Of a stretch of DNA of 64,000 bases, positions 26,736-37,174 are shown piece after piece. Every line of letters begins with the position of its first letter. The first letter of the stretch is position 1. The DNA is taken from the NCBI RefSeq assembly GCF_002902985.1, contig NZ_CP026167.1:4154001-4218000 (forward strand). The letters run 5' to 3'. The DNA comes from Leclercia sp. LSNIH1. GTDB taxonomy: Bacteria > Pseudomonadota > Gammaproteobacteria > Enterobacterales > Enterobacteriaceae. A program made the position numbers and the translations under genes. The notes under the pieces were generated by a model that saw only the letters and a program-made list of their open reading frames with translations, had not been told where the DNA came from and made no database searches.

Positions 26736-26989
26736 TGAGCCGCGTAACGCTTCGTCTTTCTGGCACAGAGCTTCTGTGCCAGGAAGAGCACCCCTCCCTG
26801 CTTATTGCGCTGGAATCCCACCAGATTGCCGTTGAATACCAGTGCCGCGAAGGCTATTGCGGCTCCTGCCGCTGTCGTCTGGTGACCGGTCAGGTTGACT
26901 GGATAACTGAACCACTGGCCTTCATCAACGACGGTGAAATTTTGCCCTGCTGCTGCCGGGCGAAAGGGGATATAGAGATCGAGATGTGA
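26735..26989 (+). CDS. yfaE: [2Fe-2S] ferredoxin YfaE, maintains the NrdB cofactor
   Basis: An 84-residue plant-type ferredoxin. Four cysteine ligands are visible: CREGYCGSC (three) and one in ILPCCC. In E. coli YfaE reduces the diferric site of NrdB so that the tyrosyl radical can be rebuilt. The start is coupled to nrdB as TGATG (1-nt overlap), which supports the same job here. The gene is short but fully conserved, and a REP pair follows. Confidence 0.96.
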   Translation: MSRVTLRLSGTELLCQEEHPSLLIALESHQIAVEYQCREGYCGSCRCRLVTGQVDWITEPLAFINDGEILPCCCRAKGDIEIEM

Positions 26990-26993
26990 TTGT

Positions 26994-27068
26994 GCCGGGT
27001 GGCGCTTCGCTTACCCGGCCTACAAAACCGCAGTCCATAGGCCGGGTAAGGCGCAGCCACCACCCGGC
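26994..27068. repeat. Inverted REP pair between yfaE and glpQ
   Basis: Units at 26994-27019 and 27041-27068 face each other (GCCGGGT...ACCCGGC), separated by 21 bp. They fill the whole gap between the convergent genes; with no separate T-run hairpin they may be the only 3'-end structure for both. Confidence 0.85.
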
Positions 27069-27072
27069 AATT

Positions 27073-28134
27073 TCAGCCTTTATCCTTCAAAAAGCTCACC
27101 GCTTTATCCGGGAAGTCCGTAAACAAACCGTCCACGTCCGCCTGCTTATATAACACCTCGTAAAGCTGATTCACGTCTGTGGCGTACGGCGGCAACTGGT
27201 CAGCACGCACCGTATACGGATGCACCTGCATCTTGCTGGCATGCGCCTCTTTCACCATCGCCGTTAGCTTCACGTGGCCCGGGGTTGAACCTTCCGCCAC
27301 CAGCATGTGGTAATCGGGTCCGATCCCGTCGGCGTACTGCGCGATCTGCTTCATCGCACCCGGTTTGAACATCCAGTCGTAGTTGTAATTTACCCACTTG
27401 CCGTCTGCCTGCTTCTCCTGGGTTTCATTCCAGTCGGTATAGGCGATCAGCTGAACCAGATTGAGATCCATCCCCATCTTTGGCTCCAGCTCGGTTTTGA
27501 TGCGCTTCAGTTCCGCGGCGTCAAAACACTGGAGCCAGACTTTGTCCTTCTTGCTGGTGTAGCCGTACTGCTTCAGCACCTCCAGCGTTTTCGCGGCGAT
27601 ATCCTTCCCTTCCTGGTGATGGAACCACGGGGCTTTAATTTCCGGATAGATACCGATATTTTTGCCCGTCGAGTGGTTCAGCCCCTGAACAAACTCAATC
27701 TCTTCCTGGAAGGTATGGATGCGGAACTCAGATTTGCCCATCGGGAAACGTCCCGGATAAACCTGCACCTTCTTGCCGTTTTCAATCTCGAAGCCCTCGG
27801 TAAACTTCAGAGAGCGGATTTCATCCAGGGTGAAGTCGATGGCATAAAAACGGCCATCTTTACGGGCGCGGTCCGGGAAACGTTCCGCCACATCGGTCAC
27901 CCGGTCAAGATAGTGGTCATGCAGGACGACCAGCTGGTCGTCCTTTGTCATTACCAGATCCTGCTCCAGATAATCGGCCCCCTGCGCATAGGCCATCGCT
28001 TTCGCCGGCAGCGTATGCTCCGGCAGATAGCCGCTTGCGCCGCGATGGGCAATAACGATTTTATCCGCCGCCAGGGCGGATCCGGTCATCAGGCCCGCCA
28101 GCAACAGACCGGCCGCTATTTGCGTGAATTTCAT
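27073..28134 (-). CDS. glpQ: Periplasmic glycerophosphodiester phosphodiesterase GlpQ
   Basis: A 353-residue precursor; signal peptide about 1-22 (LLLAGLMTGSALA). It cleaves glycerophosphodiesters (from phospholipid breakdown) to glycerol-3-phosphate and an alcohol. Key GDPD residues: VIAHRGASGYLPEHTL (general-acid histidine and metal-binding Glu), then EQDLVMTKDDQLVVLHDHYLDRVT with metal ligands and the second histidine. Its product is taken up by GlpT, encoded just upstream on the same strand with an 11-bp gap (glpTQ operon). Confidence 0.97.
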   Translation of the reverse strand: MKFTQIAAGLLLAGLMTGSALAADKIVIAHRGASGYLPEHTLPAKAMAYAQGADYLEQDLVMTKDDQLVVLHDHYLDRVTDVAERFPDRARKDGRFYAIDFTLDEIRSLKFTEGFEIENGKKVQVYPGRFPMGKSEFRIHTFQEEIEFVQGLNHSTGKNIGIYPEIKAPWFHHQEGKDIAAKTLEVLKQYGYTSKKDKVWLQCFDAAELKRIKTELEPKMGMDLNLVQLIAYTDWNETQEKQADGKWVNYNYDWMFKPGAMKQIAQYADGIGPDYHMLVAEGSTPGHVKLTAMVKEAHASKMQVHPYTVRADQLPPYATDVNQLYEVLYKQADVDGLFTDFPDKAVSFLKDKG

Positions 28135-28145
28135 GGCAGTGCTCC

Positions 28146-29498
28146 TTATTGACGACGCGCCAGCACGTCCGCGTGGTGACGTTTTTCACCGATCATCACA
28201 ACAATCAGCAGCAATACCGCCAGCACGCTGCCGCCGATCATCACCATAAAGCCGCCGTCCCAGCCGAAGAAGTCAACGGTATAGCCTACGATGGCGCTCG
28301 CCGCGACCGAACCGCCCAGGTAGCCGAACAGACCGGTAAAGCCTGCCGCCGTGCCTGCCGCTTTTTTCGGTGCCAGTTCCAGGGCATGCAGACCAATCAG
28401 CATAACAGGGCCATAAATCAGGAAGCCGATGACGATCATACAGGCCATGTCCACGCCCGGGTTGCCCGGCGGGTTGAGCCAGTAGACGACGGTGGCAATG
28501 GTCACGAGGGTCATAAAGAAGACGCCCGTCGTGCCACGGTTGCCCTTAAACACTTTGTCCGACATCCAGCCGCAAATCAGCGTCCCCGGGATCCCGGCGT
28601 ACTCGTAGAGGAAGTAGGCCCAGGAGGATTTATCCAGCGCAAAATGCTTCACCTCTTTCAGGTAGGTCGGCGACCAGTCGAGGATGCCGTAACGCAGCAG
28701 GTAAACAAACACGTTCGCTACCGCGATGTACCACAGCAGTTTGTTCGGCAAGACGTACTTCATGAAGATCTGCTTTGCCGTCAGCTCTTCTTCGTGCTTC
28801 TCGCTGTAATCATCCGGATAGTCGTTTTTATACTCTTCAATCGGCGGCAAACCGCAGGACTGCGGCGTGTCGCGCATCAGCGCAAAGGCGATAATCGCTA
28901 CCAGGATTGCCCCAAAGGCTGGCATATAGAGCGCCGCGTGCCAGTCGTTGAACCAGGCCATCCCCAGCAGGAACAGCAGCGGTGGAAGCCCGCCCCCGAC
29001 GTTATGGGCGCAGTTCCAGACCGACACGATACCGCCGCGCTCTTTCTGCGACCACCAGTGCACCATGGTGCGTCCGCACGGTGGCCACCCCATCCCCTGG
29101 AACCAGCCGCAGAGGAACAGCAGCACAAACATAATGGCGATGCTGGAGGTCGCCCACGGCACAAAGCCCATAAACAGCATGACCGCTGCCGCCAGGATCA
29201 GGCCAGCGGGCAGGAACACGCGCGGATTCGAGCGATCCGACACTGACCCCATAATGAATTTCGAAAAACCGTAGGCGATAGAGATCCCCGACAGCGCGAA
29301 ACCAAGATCGCCGCGTGAGAAGCCCTGTTCCACCAGGTAGGGCATGGCGAGTGCGAAGTTTTTACGTACCAGATAGTACGCCGCATAGCCAAAGAAAATC
29401 CCCATGAAGATTTGCCAACGCAGACGGCGGTAGAGAGGGTCTATCTCTGCCTCTGGCAGTCGCGCCCGATGTGGCGCAGGTTTAAAAATACTGAGCAT
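28146..29498 (-). CDS. glpT: Glycerol-3-phosphate:phosphate antiporter GlpT
   Basis: A 450-residue 12-helix MFS protein. It swaps internal phosphate for external glycerol-3-phosphate and also admits fosfomycin. Family stretches: [14 protein letters not shown] with the substrate-binding arginine near residue 45, the middle loop around 210-240, and [17 protein letters not shown] with the second arginine near 269. Length equals E. coli GlpT (452) within two residues. First gene of glpTQ, divergent from glpABC, and controlled by the shared GlpR/CRP region. Intact, so no sign of fosfomycin-type loss of function. Confidence 0.97.
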   Translation of the reverse strand: MLSIFKPAPHRARLPEAEIDPLYRRLRWQIFMGIFFGYAAYYLVRKNFALAMPYLVEQGFSRGDLGFALSGISIAYGFSKFIMGSVSDRSNPRVFLPAGLILAAAVMLFMGFVPWATSSIAIMFVLLFLCGWFQGMGWPPCGRTMVHWWSQKERGGIVSVWNCAHNVGGGLPPLLFLLGMAWFNDWHAALYMPAFGAILVAIIAFALMRDTPQSCGLPPIEEYKNDYPDDYSEKHEEELTAKQIFMKYVLPNKLLWYIAVANVFVYLLRYGILDWSPTYLKEVKHFALDKSSWAYFLYEYAGIPGTLICGWMSDKVFKGNRGTTGVFFMTLVTIATVVYWLNPPGNPGVDMACMIVIGFLIYGPVMLIGLHALELAPKKAAGTAAGFTGLFGYLGGSVAASAIVGYTVDFFGWDGGFMVMIGGSVLAVLLLIVVMIGEKRHHADVLARRQ

Positions 29499-29587
29499 AA
29501 CAGCCTCCGTGGCCTTTCAAAAAGTGACCGGACATCACGCGCCCGGCTAGAGAGGCGGGGATGTTAAGAAATCACGGTGATTGTTAC

Positions 29588-29603
29588 TGTGAATCAACGC
29601 ACA
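29588..29603. promoter_or_regulatory. CRP-type site in the glpT/glpA divergent region
   Basis: TGTGA-N6-GCACA at 29588-29603 matches the TGTGA-N6-TCACA consensus in 9 of 10 core bases. It lies about 90 bp before glpT, in a promoter pair known in E. coli to need cAMP-CRP. Confidence 0.65.
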
Positions 29604-29679
29604 GATTGTTACAGAAATATGACAGAATGCGCAAAAAAGCGCATTAAATCACGTTTCACTTTCGAATTTCGCTCGTTTG

Positions 29680-29695
29680 TGTTCGATATCAAACA
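29680..29695. promoter_or_regulatory. Probable GlpR operator before glpA
   Basis: TGTTCGATATCAAACA is a 16-bp near-perfect palindrome centred on GATATC, resembling GlpR operators (TGTTCG...CGAACA pattern). A weaker similar element (TTTCGCTCG) lies just left. Several GlpR sites are expected between glpTQ and glpACB; only this one is convincing by eye. Confidence 0.55.
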
Positions 29696-29748
29696 AACCA
29701 CAGTTTTTATGTGGCTAAATGAGACAAAACGAACACTGAGGGATGGCA

Positions 29749-31377
29749 ATGACAATTCACGATCCACGCTATAGCGATGTGATTATCATTGGCGGGGGCG
29801 CGACCGGCGCAGGCATCGCCCGCGACTGCGCGCTCAGGGGGCTGAGCGTCACGCTTCTGGAGCGCCATGATATTGCAACAGGCGCAACCGGACGCAATCA
29901 TGGTCTGCTGCACAGCGGCGCCCGCTACGCCGTCACCGACGGCGAATCGGCCCGCGAATGTATCGCCGAAAACCAGATCCTCCGGCGCATTGCCCGTCAC
30001 TGCATTGAGCCCACCGACGGTCTGTTTATTACGCTTCCCGAAGACGATCTCGCCTTTCAGTCAACCTTCATTACCGCCTGCCAGGCCGCAGGCATTCAGG
30101 CGCAAGCCATTGATCCTGCCCTCGCGCGCCGCATCGAGCCTTCGGTTAATCCAGCATTGACCGGGGCGGTGAAAGTTCCGGACGGCACCGTGGATCCGTT
30201 TCGCCTGACGGCGGCCAACATGCTGGACGCCCGCGAGCATAGCGCGCGGATCCTGACCGGCCATCAGGTCACCGGGCTTATCCGTGAGGGGCATCGCATC
30301 GTAGGTGTGCGGGTCCTGGATACGCATTACAACGAACACCACGAGCTCTATGCCGCCGTGGTGGTCAACGCGGCGGGGATCTGGGGGCAACGCATCGCGG
30401 AATACGCCGATCTCTCTGTGCGCATGTTTCCGGCCAAAGGCTCGCTGCTGATCCTCGACCACCGCATTAATAACCATGTCATCAACCGCTGCCGCAAACC
30501 GTCTGACGCAGATATCCTTGTACCGGGCGATACCATCTCGCTAATCGGGACCACCTCCACCCACATTGACTACAGCGAGATTGATTTCAATCGGGTCACC
30601 GCAGAAGAGGTCGACATCCTGCTGCGCGAAGGAGAAAAACTGGCGCCGGTGATGGCCCAGACCCGTATCCTGCGCGCCTACGCGGGTGTGCGTCCGCTTG
30701 TTGCCAGCGATGACGATCCGAGCGGACGCAACGTCAGCCGTGGCATTGTGCTGCTTGACCACGCCGCGCGCGACGGGCTGAACGGCTTCATCACCATAAC
30801 CGGGGGTAAATTGATGACCTACCGTCTGATGGCCGAATGGGCGACGGATGCCGTCTGCCGCAAGCTGGGCAATAGCGAACCGTGCGTGACCGCGGAACAG
30901 CCCCTGCCCGGCTCGCGCCAGTCCACCGAGAAAACAGTGCAAAAAATTCTCTCCCTGCCCGCCCCCCTGCGCGGTTCGGCTGTCTATCGCCATGGCGACA
31001 GAACGCCGTTGTGGCTGGGCGAAGGACGGCTGAGCCGCAGTCTGGTATGCGAGTGCGAGGCCGTTACCGCCGGGGAAGTGCAATACGCGGTGGAGAATCT
31101 GACGGTGAATAGCCTGCTCGATCTCCGTCGCCGCACCCGCGTCGGGATGGGCACCTGTCAGGGGGAGCTGTGTGCCTGCCGTGCCGCCGGGCTGTTGCAG
31201 CGTTTTCATACCACCACCGCCACCCAGTCGCTCGATCAGCTCAGCGATTTTTTAAACGAGCGCTGGAAAGGCATTCAGCCTGTCGCCTGGGGCGATGCCC
31301 TGCGTGAAAGCGAATTTACCCGCTGGGTGTACCAGGGGCTTTGCGGTCTGGAGAAGGAGCAACGCGATGAAATTTGA
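29749..31377 (+). CDS. glpA: Anaerobic glycerol-3-phosphate dehydrogenase subunit A
   Basis: A 542-residue flavoprotein that oxidises glycerol-3-phosphate to DHAP. It has the FAD motif [22 protein letters not shown] near the N-terminus and [23 protein letters not shown] and [18 protein letters not shown] further on. The C-terminal part has a four-cysteine [2Fe-2S] domain ([22 protein letters not shown]). I chose the ATG at 29749, which gives the E. coli length and sits 6 nt after GAGGG; an ATG two codons upstream abuts the ribosome site. It overlaps glpB by 11 bp. Confidence 0.96.
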   Translation: MTIHDPRYSDVIIIGGGATGAGIARDCALRGLSVTLLERHDIATGATGRNHGLLHSGARYAVTDGESARECIAENQILRRIARHCIEPTDGLFITLPEDDLAFQSTFITACQAAGIQAQAIDPALARRIEPSVNPALTGAVKVPDGTVDPFRLTAANMLDAREHSARILTGHQVTGLIREGHRIVGVRVLDTHYNEHHELYAAVVVNAAGIWGQRIAEYADLSVRMFPAKGSLLILDHRINNHVINRCRKPSDADILVPGDTISLIGTTSTHIDYSEIDFNRVTAEEVDILLREGEKLAPVMAQTRILRAYAGVRPLVASDDDPSGRNVSRGIVLLDHAARDGLNGFITITGGKLMTYRLMAEWATDAVCRKLGNSEPCVTAEQPLPGSRQSTEKTVQKILSLPAPLRGSAVYRHGDRTPLWLGEGRLSRSLVCECEAVTAGEVQYAVENLTVNSLLDLRRRTRVGMGTCQGELCACRAAGLLQRFHTTTATQSLDQLSDFLNERWKGIQPVAWGDALRESEFTRWVYQGLCGLEKEQRDEI

Positions 31378-32584
31378 TACGGCGATCGTCGGCGGCGGGC
31401 TGGCGGGTCTGCTCTGTGGCATCAAACTCACGAAGCAGGGACTGCGCTGCGCCATTATCACCCGGGGCCAGAGCGCCCTGCACTTCTCGTCGGGCTCGCT
31501 GGATCTGCTGGACGAAACGTACCGCGAAAAACTGCCGGCAGAGCATCCTTATCACCTGATCGGCGCGCAGCACATTGACCGCTTTGCCCTGGAAGCCGAA
31601 TCTCTGCTGGCTGATTGTGGCGCACGTATGCAGGGGAGCGCCAGGCAAAATCACGCGCGCGTCACGCCGCTCGGTACGCTGCGCGCCGCCTGGCTCAGCC
31701 CGGAAGAGGTCCCCGTTGCCCCATTCAAGGCCACGCGCGTGCGGGTGGTGGGTATTAGCGGTTTTCTGGATTTTCAGCCCCATCTGGCGGCGGCTTCGCT
31801 CAGTCGCCAGGGGGTCAACGCTGAAACGGCAGAGATTGACCTTCCTGAGCTGGATCTCCTGCGCGACAATCCCAGCGAGTTCCGCGCGGTGAATATTGCC
31901 CGTTTGCTCGATAACGAAGAGAAATGGCCGCTGCTGTATGAGGCGCTCAAACCGCTTGCAGAGGGATGCGATGCGCTCTTTATGCCAGCCTGCTTTGGCT
32001 TAGGTGATAACCGGCTGTGGTGCTGGCTCTCCGATCGCCTGCCCTGCTCGCTCGGCCTGCTGTCGACGCTTCCCCCTTCCGTGCCCGGCATTCGCCTGCA
32101 TACCCAGCTTCAGCGCCAGTTTGTGGCCCAGGGTGGCGTGTGGATGGCGGGCGATGAGGTGAAAAAAATCACCCTGACAGACGGCACGGTGAGCGAAATC
32201 TGGACCCGCAACCACGACGACATTCCGCTTCGCACGCGTTACGCGGTGCTGGCAAGCGGCAGTTTCTTCAGCAACGGTCTGCTGAGCAGCCGGGAGGGCA
32301 TTCGCGAGGCGATTATGGGGCTGGATGTGCGCCAGAGTGCCTCCCGCGCGGACTGGTATCAGAGCGATTTCTTTTCCCCGCAGCCCTGGCAGCAGTTCGG
32401 CGTGATTGTGGATAACCAGCTGCATCCGCAACTTTCCGGAAAGCCAGTTCCAAATCTCTACGCCATCGGTTCGCTTTTGGGCGGATACGATCCTATCGCC
32501 CAGGGCTGCGGCGGCGGCGTCTGCGCCATAACGGCGCTCTATGTAGCAGAGCAGATTTGCCAGCGCACGGAGGCTGAACAATGA
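31367..32584 (+). CDS. glpB: Anaerobic glycerol-3-phosphate dehydrogenase subunit B
   Basis: A 405-residue flavoprotein subunit, with the FAD-binding start [21 protein letters not shown] and conserved [37 protein letters not shown], and near the end [26 protein letters not shown]. The start is the ATG at 31367, inside the glpA 3' end; the open frame goes further up but homology begins here. It is about 14 residues shorter than E. coli GlpB, with a shortened segment near residue 55. It is the middle partner of the GlpABC complex and may link GlpA to the membrane subunit GlpC. Confidence 0.95.
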   Translation: MKFDTAIVGGGLAGLLCGIKLTKQGLRCAIITRGQSALHFSSGSLDLLDETYREKLPAEHPYHLIGAQHIDRFALEAESLLADCGARMQGSARQNHARVTPLGTLRAAWLSPEEVPVAPFKATRVRVVGISGFLDFQPHLAAASLSRQGVNAETAEIDLPELDLLRDNPSEFRAVNIARLLDNEEKWPLLYEALKPLAEGCDALFMPACFGLGDNRLWCWLSDRLPCSLGLLSTLPPSVPGIRLHTQLQRQFVAQGGVWMAGDEVKKITLTDGTVSEIWTRNHDDIPLRTRYAVLASGSFFSNGLLSSREGIREAIMGLDVRQSASRADWYQSDFFSPQPWQQFGVIVDNQLHPQLSGKPVPNLYAIGSLLGGYDPIAQGCGGGVCAITALYVAEQICQRTEAEQ

Positions 32585-33771
32585 ACGACACCCGCTTTGA
32601 AAGCTGCATCAAATGCACGGTCTGCACCACCGTCTGCCCGGTCAGCGGCGTTAACCCGCGCTATCCCGGGCCGAAACAGGCCGGACCGGACGGCGAGCGC
32701 CTGCGTCTGAAGGACGGCGCGCTGTACGATGACGCGCTGAAATACTGCATCAACTGCAAACGCTGTGAAGTCGCCTGCCCGTCGGATGTGAAAATCGGCG
32801 ACATTATTCAGCGCGCCCGGGCACGCTATAGCACGCAAAAACCGTCGCTGCGCGATGCCATTCTCAGCCATACCGACCTGATGGGCAGCGTCTCCACGCC
32901 GTTTGCCCCGCTGGTGAACGCCGCGACCTCGCTGAAACCGGTGCGCCAGCTGCTGGATGCCACGCTGAAGATCGACCATCACCGCAGCCTGCCTAAATAT
33001 TCCCACGGCACCTTCCGCCGCTGGTACAAATCCGTAGCGGCAGACCAGGCGCGGTATGCCGACCAGGTGGCGTTCTTCCATGGCTGCTACGTGAATTACA
33101 ACCACCCGCAGTTGGGCAAAGATCTGCTGAAAGTGCTGAACGCCATGGGGACAGGCGTGCAGTTGCTGAGCAAGGAGAAGTGCTGCGGTGTGCCGCTGAT
33201 CGCCAACGGGTTTACCGATAAAGCGCGCAAACAGGCCAGAAGCAACGTCTCGTCGCTGCGCGAGGCCATCATCGATAAAGGCATTCCGGTGCTGGCCACC
33301 TCCTCGACCTGCACCTTCACGCTGCGCGATGAGTATCCGCACCTGCTGGAGGTGGACAATACCGGCCTGCGCGAAAAGATTGAGCTGGCGACGCGTTTCC
33401 TGTGGCGCAAGCTGGACAGCGGGCAGACGTTACCGCTGAAAAACTTACCCCTGAAAGTGGTCTACCATACGCCCTGCCATATGGAAAAAATGGGCTGGTC
33501 GCTCTACACGCTGGAACTGTTGCGGTTAATTCCGGGGCTGGCGCTGACGGTGCTGGATTCGCGCTGCTGCGGCATTGCGGGGACGTACGGCTTTAAGCGT
33601 GAAAATTACGAAACATCACAGGCGATTGGCGCGCCGCTGTTCCGCCAGATTGAGGAGAGCGGCGCCGATATCGTGGTGACCGACTGCGAAACCTGCAAGT
33701 GGCAGATAGAGATGTCCACCAGCAAGCGCTGCGAACATCCCATCACGCTGCTGGCGAAGGCGTTGGGTTAG
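32581..33771 (+). CDS. glpC: Anaerobic glycerol-3-phosphate dehydrogenase subunit C
   Basis: A 396-residue iron-sulphur subunit. Two [4Fe-4S] motifs sit near the N-terminus: [12 protein letters not shown] and [12 protein letters not shown]. The rest has two CCG-type cysteine domains ([11 protein letters not shown] with [17 protein letters not shown] with [10 protein letters not shown]), as in HdrB/GlpC proteins. It anchors GlpAB to the inner membrane and passes electrons to menaquinone, whose synthesis genes lie 7 kb downstream. It overlaps glpB by 4 nt (ATGA). No change from the usual length. Confidence 0.96.
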   Translation: MNDTRFESCIKCTVCTTVCPVSGVNPRYPGPKQAGPDGERLRLKDGALYDDALKYCINCKRCEVACPSDVKIGDIIQRARARYSTQKPSLRDAILSHTDLMGSVSTPFAPLVNAATSLKPVRQLLDATLKIDHHRSLPKYSHGTFRRWYKSVAADQARYADQVAFFHGCYVNYNHPQLGKDLLKVLNAMGTGVQLLSKEKCCGVPLIANGFTDKARKQARSNVSSLREAIIDKGIPVLATSSTCTFTLRDEYPHLLEVDNTGLREKIELATRFLWRKLDSGQTLPLKNLPLKVVYHTPCHMEKMGWSLYTLELLRLIPGLALTVLDSRCCGIAGTYGFKRENYETSQAIGAPLFRQIEESGADIVVTDCETCKWQIEMSTSKRCEHPITLLAKALG

Positions 33772-33776
33772 CTATC

Positions 33777-33796
33777 GCCGGGGCCGCCGCCCCGGC
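33777..33796. terminator. GC hairpin between glpC and yfaY, no T tract
   Basis: An 8-bp perfect stem GCCGGGGC/GCCCCGGC with loop CGCC, 5 bp after the glpC stop, in a 32-bp convergent gap. It lacks a T run, so it may only stabilise the 3' ends. Confidence 0.5.
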
Positions 33797-33803
33797 AAAC
33801 CGG

Positions 33804-35003
33804 TTACTCAACGAACAGCGATTCCACCACGTTGATCCAGCCGTGCTCGCTGGCCACCTCCTTACCTGCCAGCCAGCGACGCAGCATGTTCAGCGCCATC
33901 ATGGCGCAGACCTCCTGACGCACCGCCAGGCTGTGGCGGCTGATACCCATTTTGACTCTTAAGGCATGGGTCCCTTCCGGCGTGGCGAGCGCAAAATTGA
34001 GATACTCTTCATCCAGTCCCCCAACAAACAGCGCCAGACCGGCAAAATGTTTCACCCGGCGTTCTGACGCCCAGCGTGCCGTCTGCGCCAGCGTCTCCTG
34101 CTGGAAGGGCACCACTTCGCTGGCCAGCAGTGGGGCACTGGCCCGGTTTAACTGCAACGCCAGCAGGCCACCGGTAAACTGCTCGCTCAGGGTAACGCTC
34201 AGCTGGCGCGACTGCAGATGCTTCGCAATCTGCGCTGGTAGCCCTTCCGTACCCTCGAAAATAAGACTTTCGCCCGCCACGCGCTGCACTTCCGGCCAGA
34301 GCGCCAGCATCGCCGCTTTCTGCGTCGCAGGCCCGGTCAGCTTGAGTTCAATGATCGGCATGGAAGAGCGATAGCCCATGGATACCCCCGGTGGCAGCGG
34401 CAGGTGATCGAGGCTCTGCGCCAGATCGCTTTCCGAGCGGCCAAAGGTGGTCAGGCGCAGGCAGACTGGCGGTTCAGGCAGGGTAAAACGTTGACGAAGG
34501 CGCGGCAGGATCTGCTGTTCGACCATCACTTTAAATTCAGACGGGACACCCGGCGTGAAGAACATCAGGCAGCGGTTCAGTTGAACGGCGAAACCGCAGG
34601 CGGTACCCACCGGGTTATCGACCAGTTCGGCGCTGGCCGGGATTTCAGCCTGTTTGCGGTTGCTGGGGGCCATCACGCGGCCACGTTCGGAGAAGAAACG
34701 CTCCATCTGGGCCAGCCACGCCTCATGCAACACCAGCCCTTCGCCTTTGGCGGTCGCGGCAGCCAGCGCGCTGAGATCGTCGCCGGTGGGGCCGAGCCCA
34801 CCGTTCACAATCAGCACGTCGCAGTGTTCGCTACGCTCGCGCAGAACAGTCACCAGCGACTCAAGACTGTCGCCTACGGTATTGCGGCGCGTTAACGGTA
34901 ATCCTTGCTCAAAGAAAAGATCGGCAAGCCAGGCAGCATTGGTATCAATAATCTGTCCATGCAGCACTTCGTCGCCGGTGGATAACATCTCCACGTTAAT
35001 CAT
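33804..35003 (-). CDS. yfaY: CinA-like protein YfaY
   Basis: A 399-residue homologue of the N-terminal part of CinA (MoCF/MoaB-like fold) with a degenerate second half. Residues 1-170 show INVEMLSTGDEVLHGQIIDTNAAWLA, VNGGLGPTGDDLSA and VGTACGFAV, all usual for this family. The C-terminal part lacks the clear amidase motif of CinA/PncC. Related CinA proteins hydrolyse NMN or ADP-ribose; the activity of YfaY itself is not established. The start at 35003 follows GGGAGA by 6 nt; an upstream in-frame ATG is less likely. Same place (near glpC, beside yfaZ) as in E. coli, but without the rhamnonate genes in between. Confidence 0.9.
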   Translation of the reverse strand: MINVEMLSTGDEVLHGQIIDTNAAWLADLFFEQGLPLTRRNTVGDSLESLVTVLRERSEHCDVLIVNGGLGPTGDDLSALAAATAKGEGLVLHEAWLAQMERFFSERGRVMAPSNRKQAEIPASAELVDNPVGTACGFAVQLNRCLMFFTPGVPSEFKVMVEQQILPRLRQRFTLPEPPVCLRLTTFGRSESDLAQSLDHLPLPPGVSMGYRSSMPIIELKLTGPATQKAAMLALWPEVQRVAGESLIFEGTEGLPAQIAKHLQSRQLSVTLSEQFTGGLLALQLNRASAPLLASEVVPFQQETLAQTARWASERRVKHFAGLALFVGGLDEEYLNFALATPEGTHALRVKMGISRHSLAVRQEVCAMMALNMLRRWLAGKEVASEHGWINVVESLFVE

Positions 35004-35096
35004 TGTGTTCTCCCGCTTATATGGTGAAAACACTATAGCGCAATCACCGGCACGGAGAGGAGAGAAACTGGCGCGACGGACGCCGCGCCGGAGGGG

Positions 35097-35636
35097 TTAG
35101 AAGCCTGCGCTGACGCCCACGTACGGGCCGTCAGCCAGCGCGTTGTCGCGGTTGCCCTCTTTGCCCGCCAGGTTCAGATAACGATAGCCCGCTTCGATGG
35201 TAATCGGACGCATGATGGTCCAGCGCGCACCCGCGTTAGCTTCTTTATAGCTGTCGATACCGCTGGAGAGGGAGTCCGGAGAGTAGTAATACTCGCCGAA
35301 CAGGCCGAAGCTGTCGCCAATTTTCCACTGCAGACCGCCGCCCACTGCCGCCGCGTAACCTTCGTCACCGTCGTTCGGGTTGGTATAGATGCCTTTACCG
35401 CCGACGGTCGCCAGGAATGGACCAAGCGGAACGTTAAAACCGAGGCCCAGGCTTGCCGCATCGCCATCGTCGTCGTTATGCGTCCAGCCGCCGGTCATCG
35501 CCAGGCCTGCGCTATCCGTGCCAAGACCAAAGCCCAGGTGGGTATAGTCCTCGCCCGCCGAGCCGTTGAAGGAAATAGCGTTGGCCGCTGCCGATACACA
35601 CATCAGGCCTAAGCCCATTAATGCCACTTTTTTCAT
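35097..35636 (-). CDS. yfaZ: Outer membrane protein YfaZ family
   Basis: A 179-residue secreted protein. A signal peptide (MKKVALMGLGLMCVSAAANA) is followed by a mature part built of alternating short stretches, such as LGFGLGTDSAGLAMTGGWTHNDDDGD and IEAGYRYLNLAG, and ends in GVSAGF with C-terminal Phe. This is the pattern of a small beta-barrel outer membrane protein. Function is unknown. I took the start at 35636, since the signal peptide begins there; the frame is open upstream but not secretory. It precedes yfaY on the same strand with a 93-bp gap. Confidence 0.85.
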   Translation of the reverse strand: MKKVALMGLGLMCVSAAANAISFNGSAGEDYTHLGFGLGTDSAGLAMTGGWTHNDDDGDAASLGLGFNVPLGPFLATVGGKGIYTNPNDGDEGYAAAVGGGLQWKIGDSFGLFGEYYYSPDSLSSGIDSYKEANAGARWTIMRPITIEAGYRYLNLAGKEGNRDNALADGPYVGVSAGF

Positions 35637-35764
35637 TGTCGTGATCCCGCACAATTTGTTCACAGATATCCAAAACCGCGAGATTTTAACCTGACTGGCT
35701 ATGGGATCAATGGACTCCGTGTGCGTCGGACAATTAGTTTGTAACGATTTGATAATATCAACAT

Positions 35765-37174
35765 TTACGTCATCAATAAAAAGCGCATTTTGACGCACAG
35801 ACCGCCCAGATTTTCACTGGCCATCAGTTGAAGATGGCTGCGGTGCAGGCGGGCGATATCGTTGGCCAGCGCCAGCCCAATCCCGGACCCGGTGGCATCT
35901 CCTACATTATCCAGCCGATGAAACGGCAGCATGGCCTGGGAAATCTGATCTTCAGCAATTCCCGGTCCGCTGTCCTCCACGCTCAGCTCAACAGCGTCGT
36001 TAACCGTGTGCAGAGACACGGTGACGATGCCCTGCTGCGGGGTGTATTTGATCGCATTCTCCAGCAGGTTGGCGCACAGTTCGCCCAGCAGCACCTCATC
36101 ACCTTCAATCATGACGGATTGCTGAATGCCGTCATAACCTAAATCGATCCCCTTGCTGCGCGCCTGCGCCAGCCGGGAGAAGCAGCAGTTCTGCACCACC
36201 TGAACCAGATCCACCGGGGCAAACTGGCGCTCTCCCTGCTCTTTGTGCTTCACCGTGGAGAACTGCAACAGCCGTTCAGTAAGGACGATGGTGTTGTCCA
36301 GCGTCACGTTCATGGCGCGTAAACTCTCCTGCCACAGGGCCGGATCGTTTCGCGTCAGGGCAACGGAAACCTGGGTTTTGAGCACCGCCAGCGGCGTTTT
36401 GAGCTGATGAGAAGCATCGGCGTTGAAACGCTCCTGGCGGGAAAGCACGCCGCGTAATCTGTCGATATAGCGGTTAAAGGCCACGATCAGCAGCCGCGTT
36501 TCTGACCAGGGCAGCAGCTCCGGCAGCGGGGCCAGCAGCCCTGGCTCACGGCGCACCATCAGCGAGGAGAGCTGACGCATCGGGCGCAGCACGCGGCGCA
36601 GCAGCCAGGCGGTTAAGACCAGCGTCAGCAGCACCAGCAGCCCCTGCGAAACGAGCGATGAAAACAGGAGCTGTGTGGCGAGATAGCGCCGCGACTGCAA
36701 GGTTTCGGCGACGTAGATCTCCGCCATACCGGAAACATTGTCTTCGTTAATTGGCTGGAGCAGCTTCGCCACGCGGATCGCCTGGCCGCGATACTCAGTA
36801 TGATAAAACCAGGCCAGCGCGGGATAGTGCGTGGTGCGCGACGTGGAGCGGGGCATATTCGGCAGATCGTCATAGCCGGAGATCACCCGCCCCTCCGGGT
36901 CAACCACCTTGTAATAGAGGCGATCGTTCATGTTCAGCTCGAAGCTGTCGAGCACCACCCAGGGAACATCGACCAGCAGCTTGCCGTTGTGCACCTCCAG
37001 CCGCTCAGAGACGGTACGCGCCGACGATAACAGCGTGCGGTCGTACGCCTGGGTCGCCGCCTGCAGGGCGCTGACGTAACTGTTAAAGGCCGACAATCCC
37101 CACAGCAACAGCAGCGGTAGGCCGAGAAAAAGCAGCAGTTGCAGATAAAGCGACTGAGGCTTAACCCACTTCAT
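35765..37174 (-). CDS. tctE: Sensor kinase TctE (tricarboxylate uptake)
   Basis: A 469-residue histidine kinase. A helix near the N-terminus (about 9-30) and a second (about 168-190) enclose a periplasmic sensor with PWVVLDSFELNMNDRLYYKVVDP. The acceptor motif is FNADASHQLKTPLAVL; the ATPase has NLLENAIKY, VEDSGPGIA and GSGIGLALA. In Salmonella TctE/TctD switch on the tctCBA citrate system. I chose the ATG at 37174, which overlaps the tctD end by 14 nt; an earlier in-frame start would lie deeper inside tctD. The divergent tctCBA operon supports this assignment over other OmpR/EnvZ-type pairs. Confidence 0.92.
   Translation of the reverse strand: MKWVKPQSLYLQLLLFLGLPLLLLWGLSAFNSYVSALQAATQAYDRTLLSSARTVSERLEVHNGKLLVDVPWVVLDSFELNMNDRLYYKVVDPEGRVISGYDDLPNMPRSTSRTTHYPALAWFYHTEYRGQAIRVAKLLQPINEDNVSGMAEIYVAETLQSRRYLATQLLFSSLVSQGLLVLLTLVLTAWLLRRVLRPMRQLSSLMVRREPGLLAPLPELLPWSETRLLIVAFNRYIDRLRGVLSRQERFNADASHQLKTPLAVLKTQVSVALTRNDPALWQESLRAMNVTLDNTIVLTERLLQFSTVKHKEQGERQFAPVDLVQVVQNCCFSRLAQARSKGIDLGYDGIQQSVMIEGDEVLLGELCANLLENAIKYTPQQGIVTVSLHTVNDAVELSVEDSGPGIAEDQISQAMLPFHRLDNVGDATGSGIGLALANDIARLHRSHLQLMASENLGGLCVKMRFLLMT

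Noticed and set aside
31367..32584. glpB as a degraded gene, since it is about 14 residues shorter than in E. coli
   Set aside because: The frame is intact, all FAD-binding and C-terminal motifs are present, and it overlaps its neighbours normally; the change looks like a short loop deletion.
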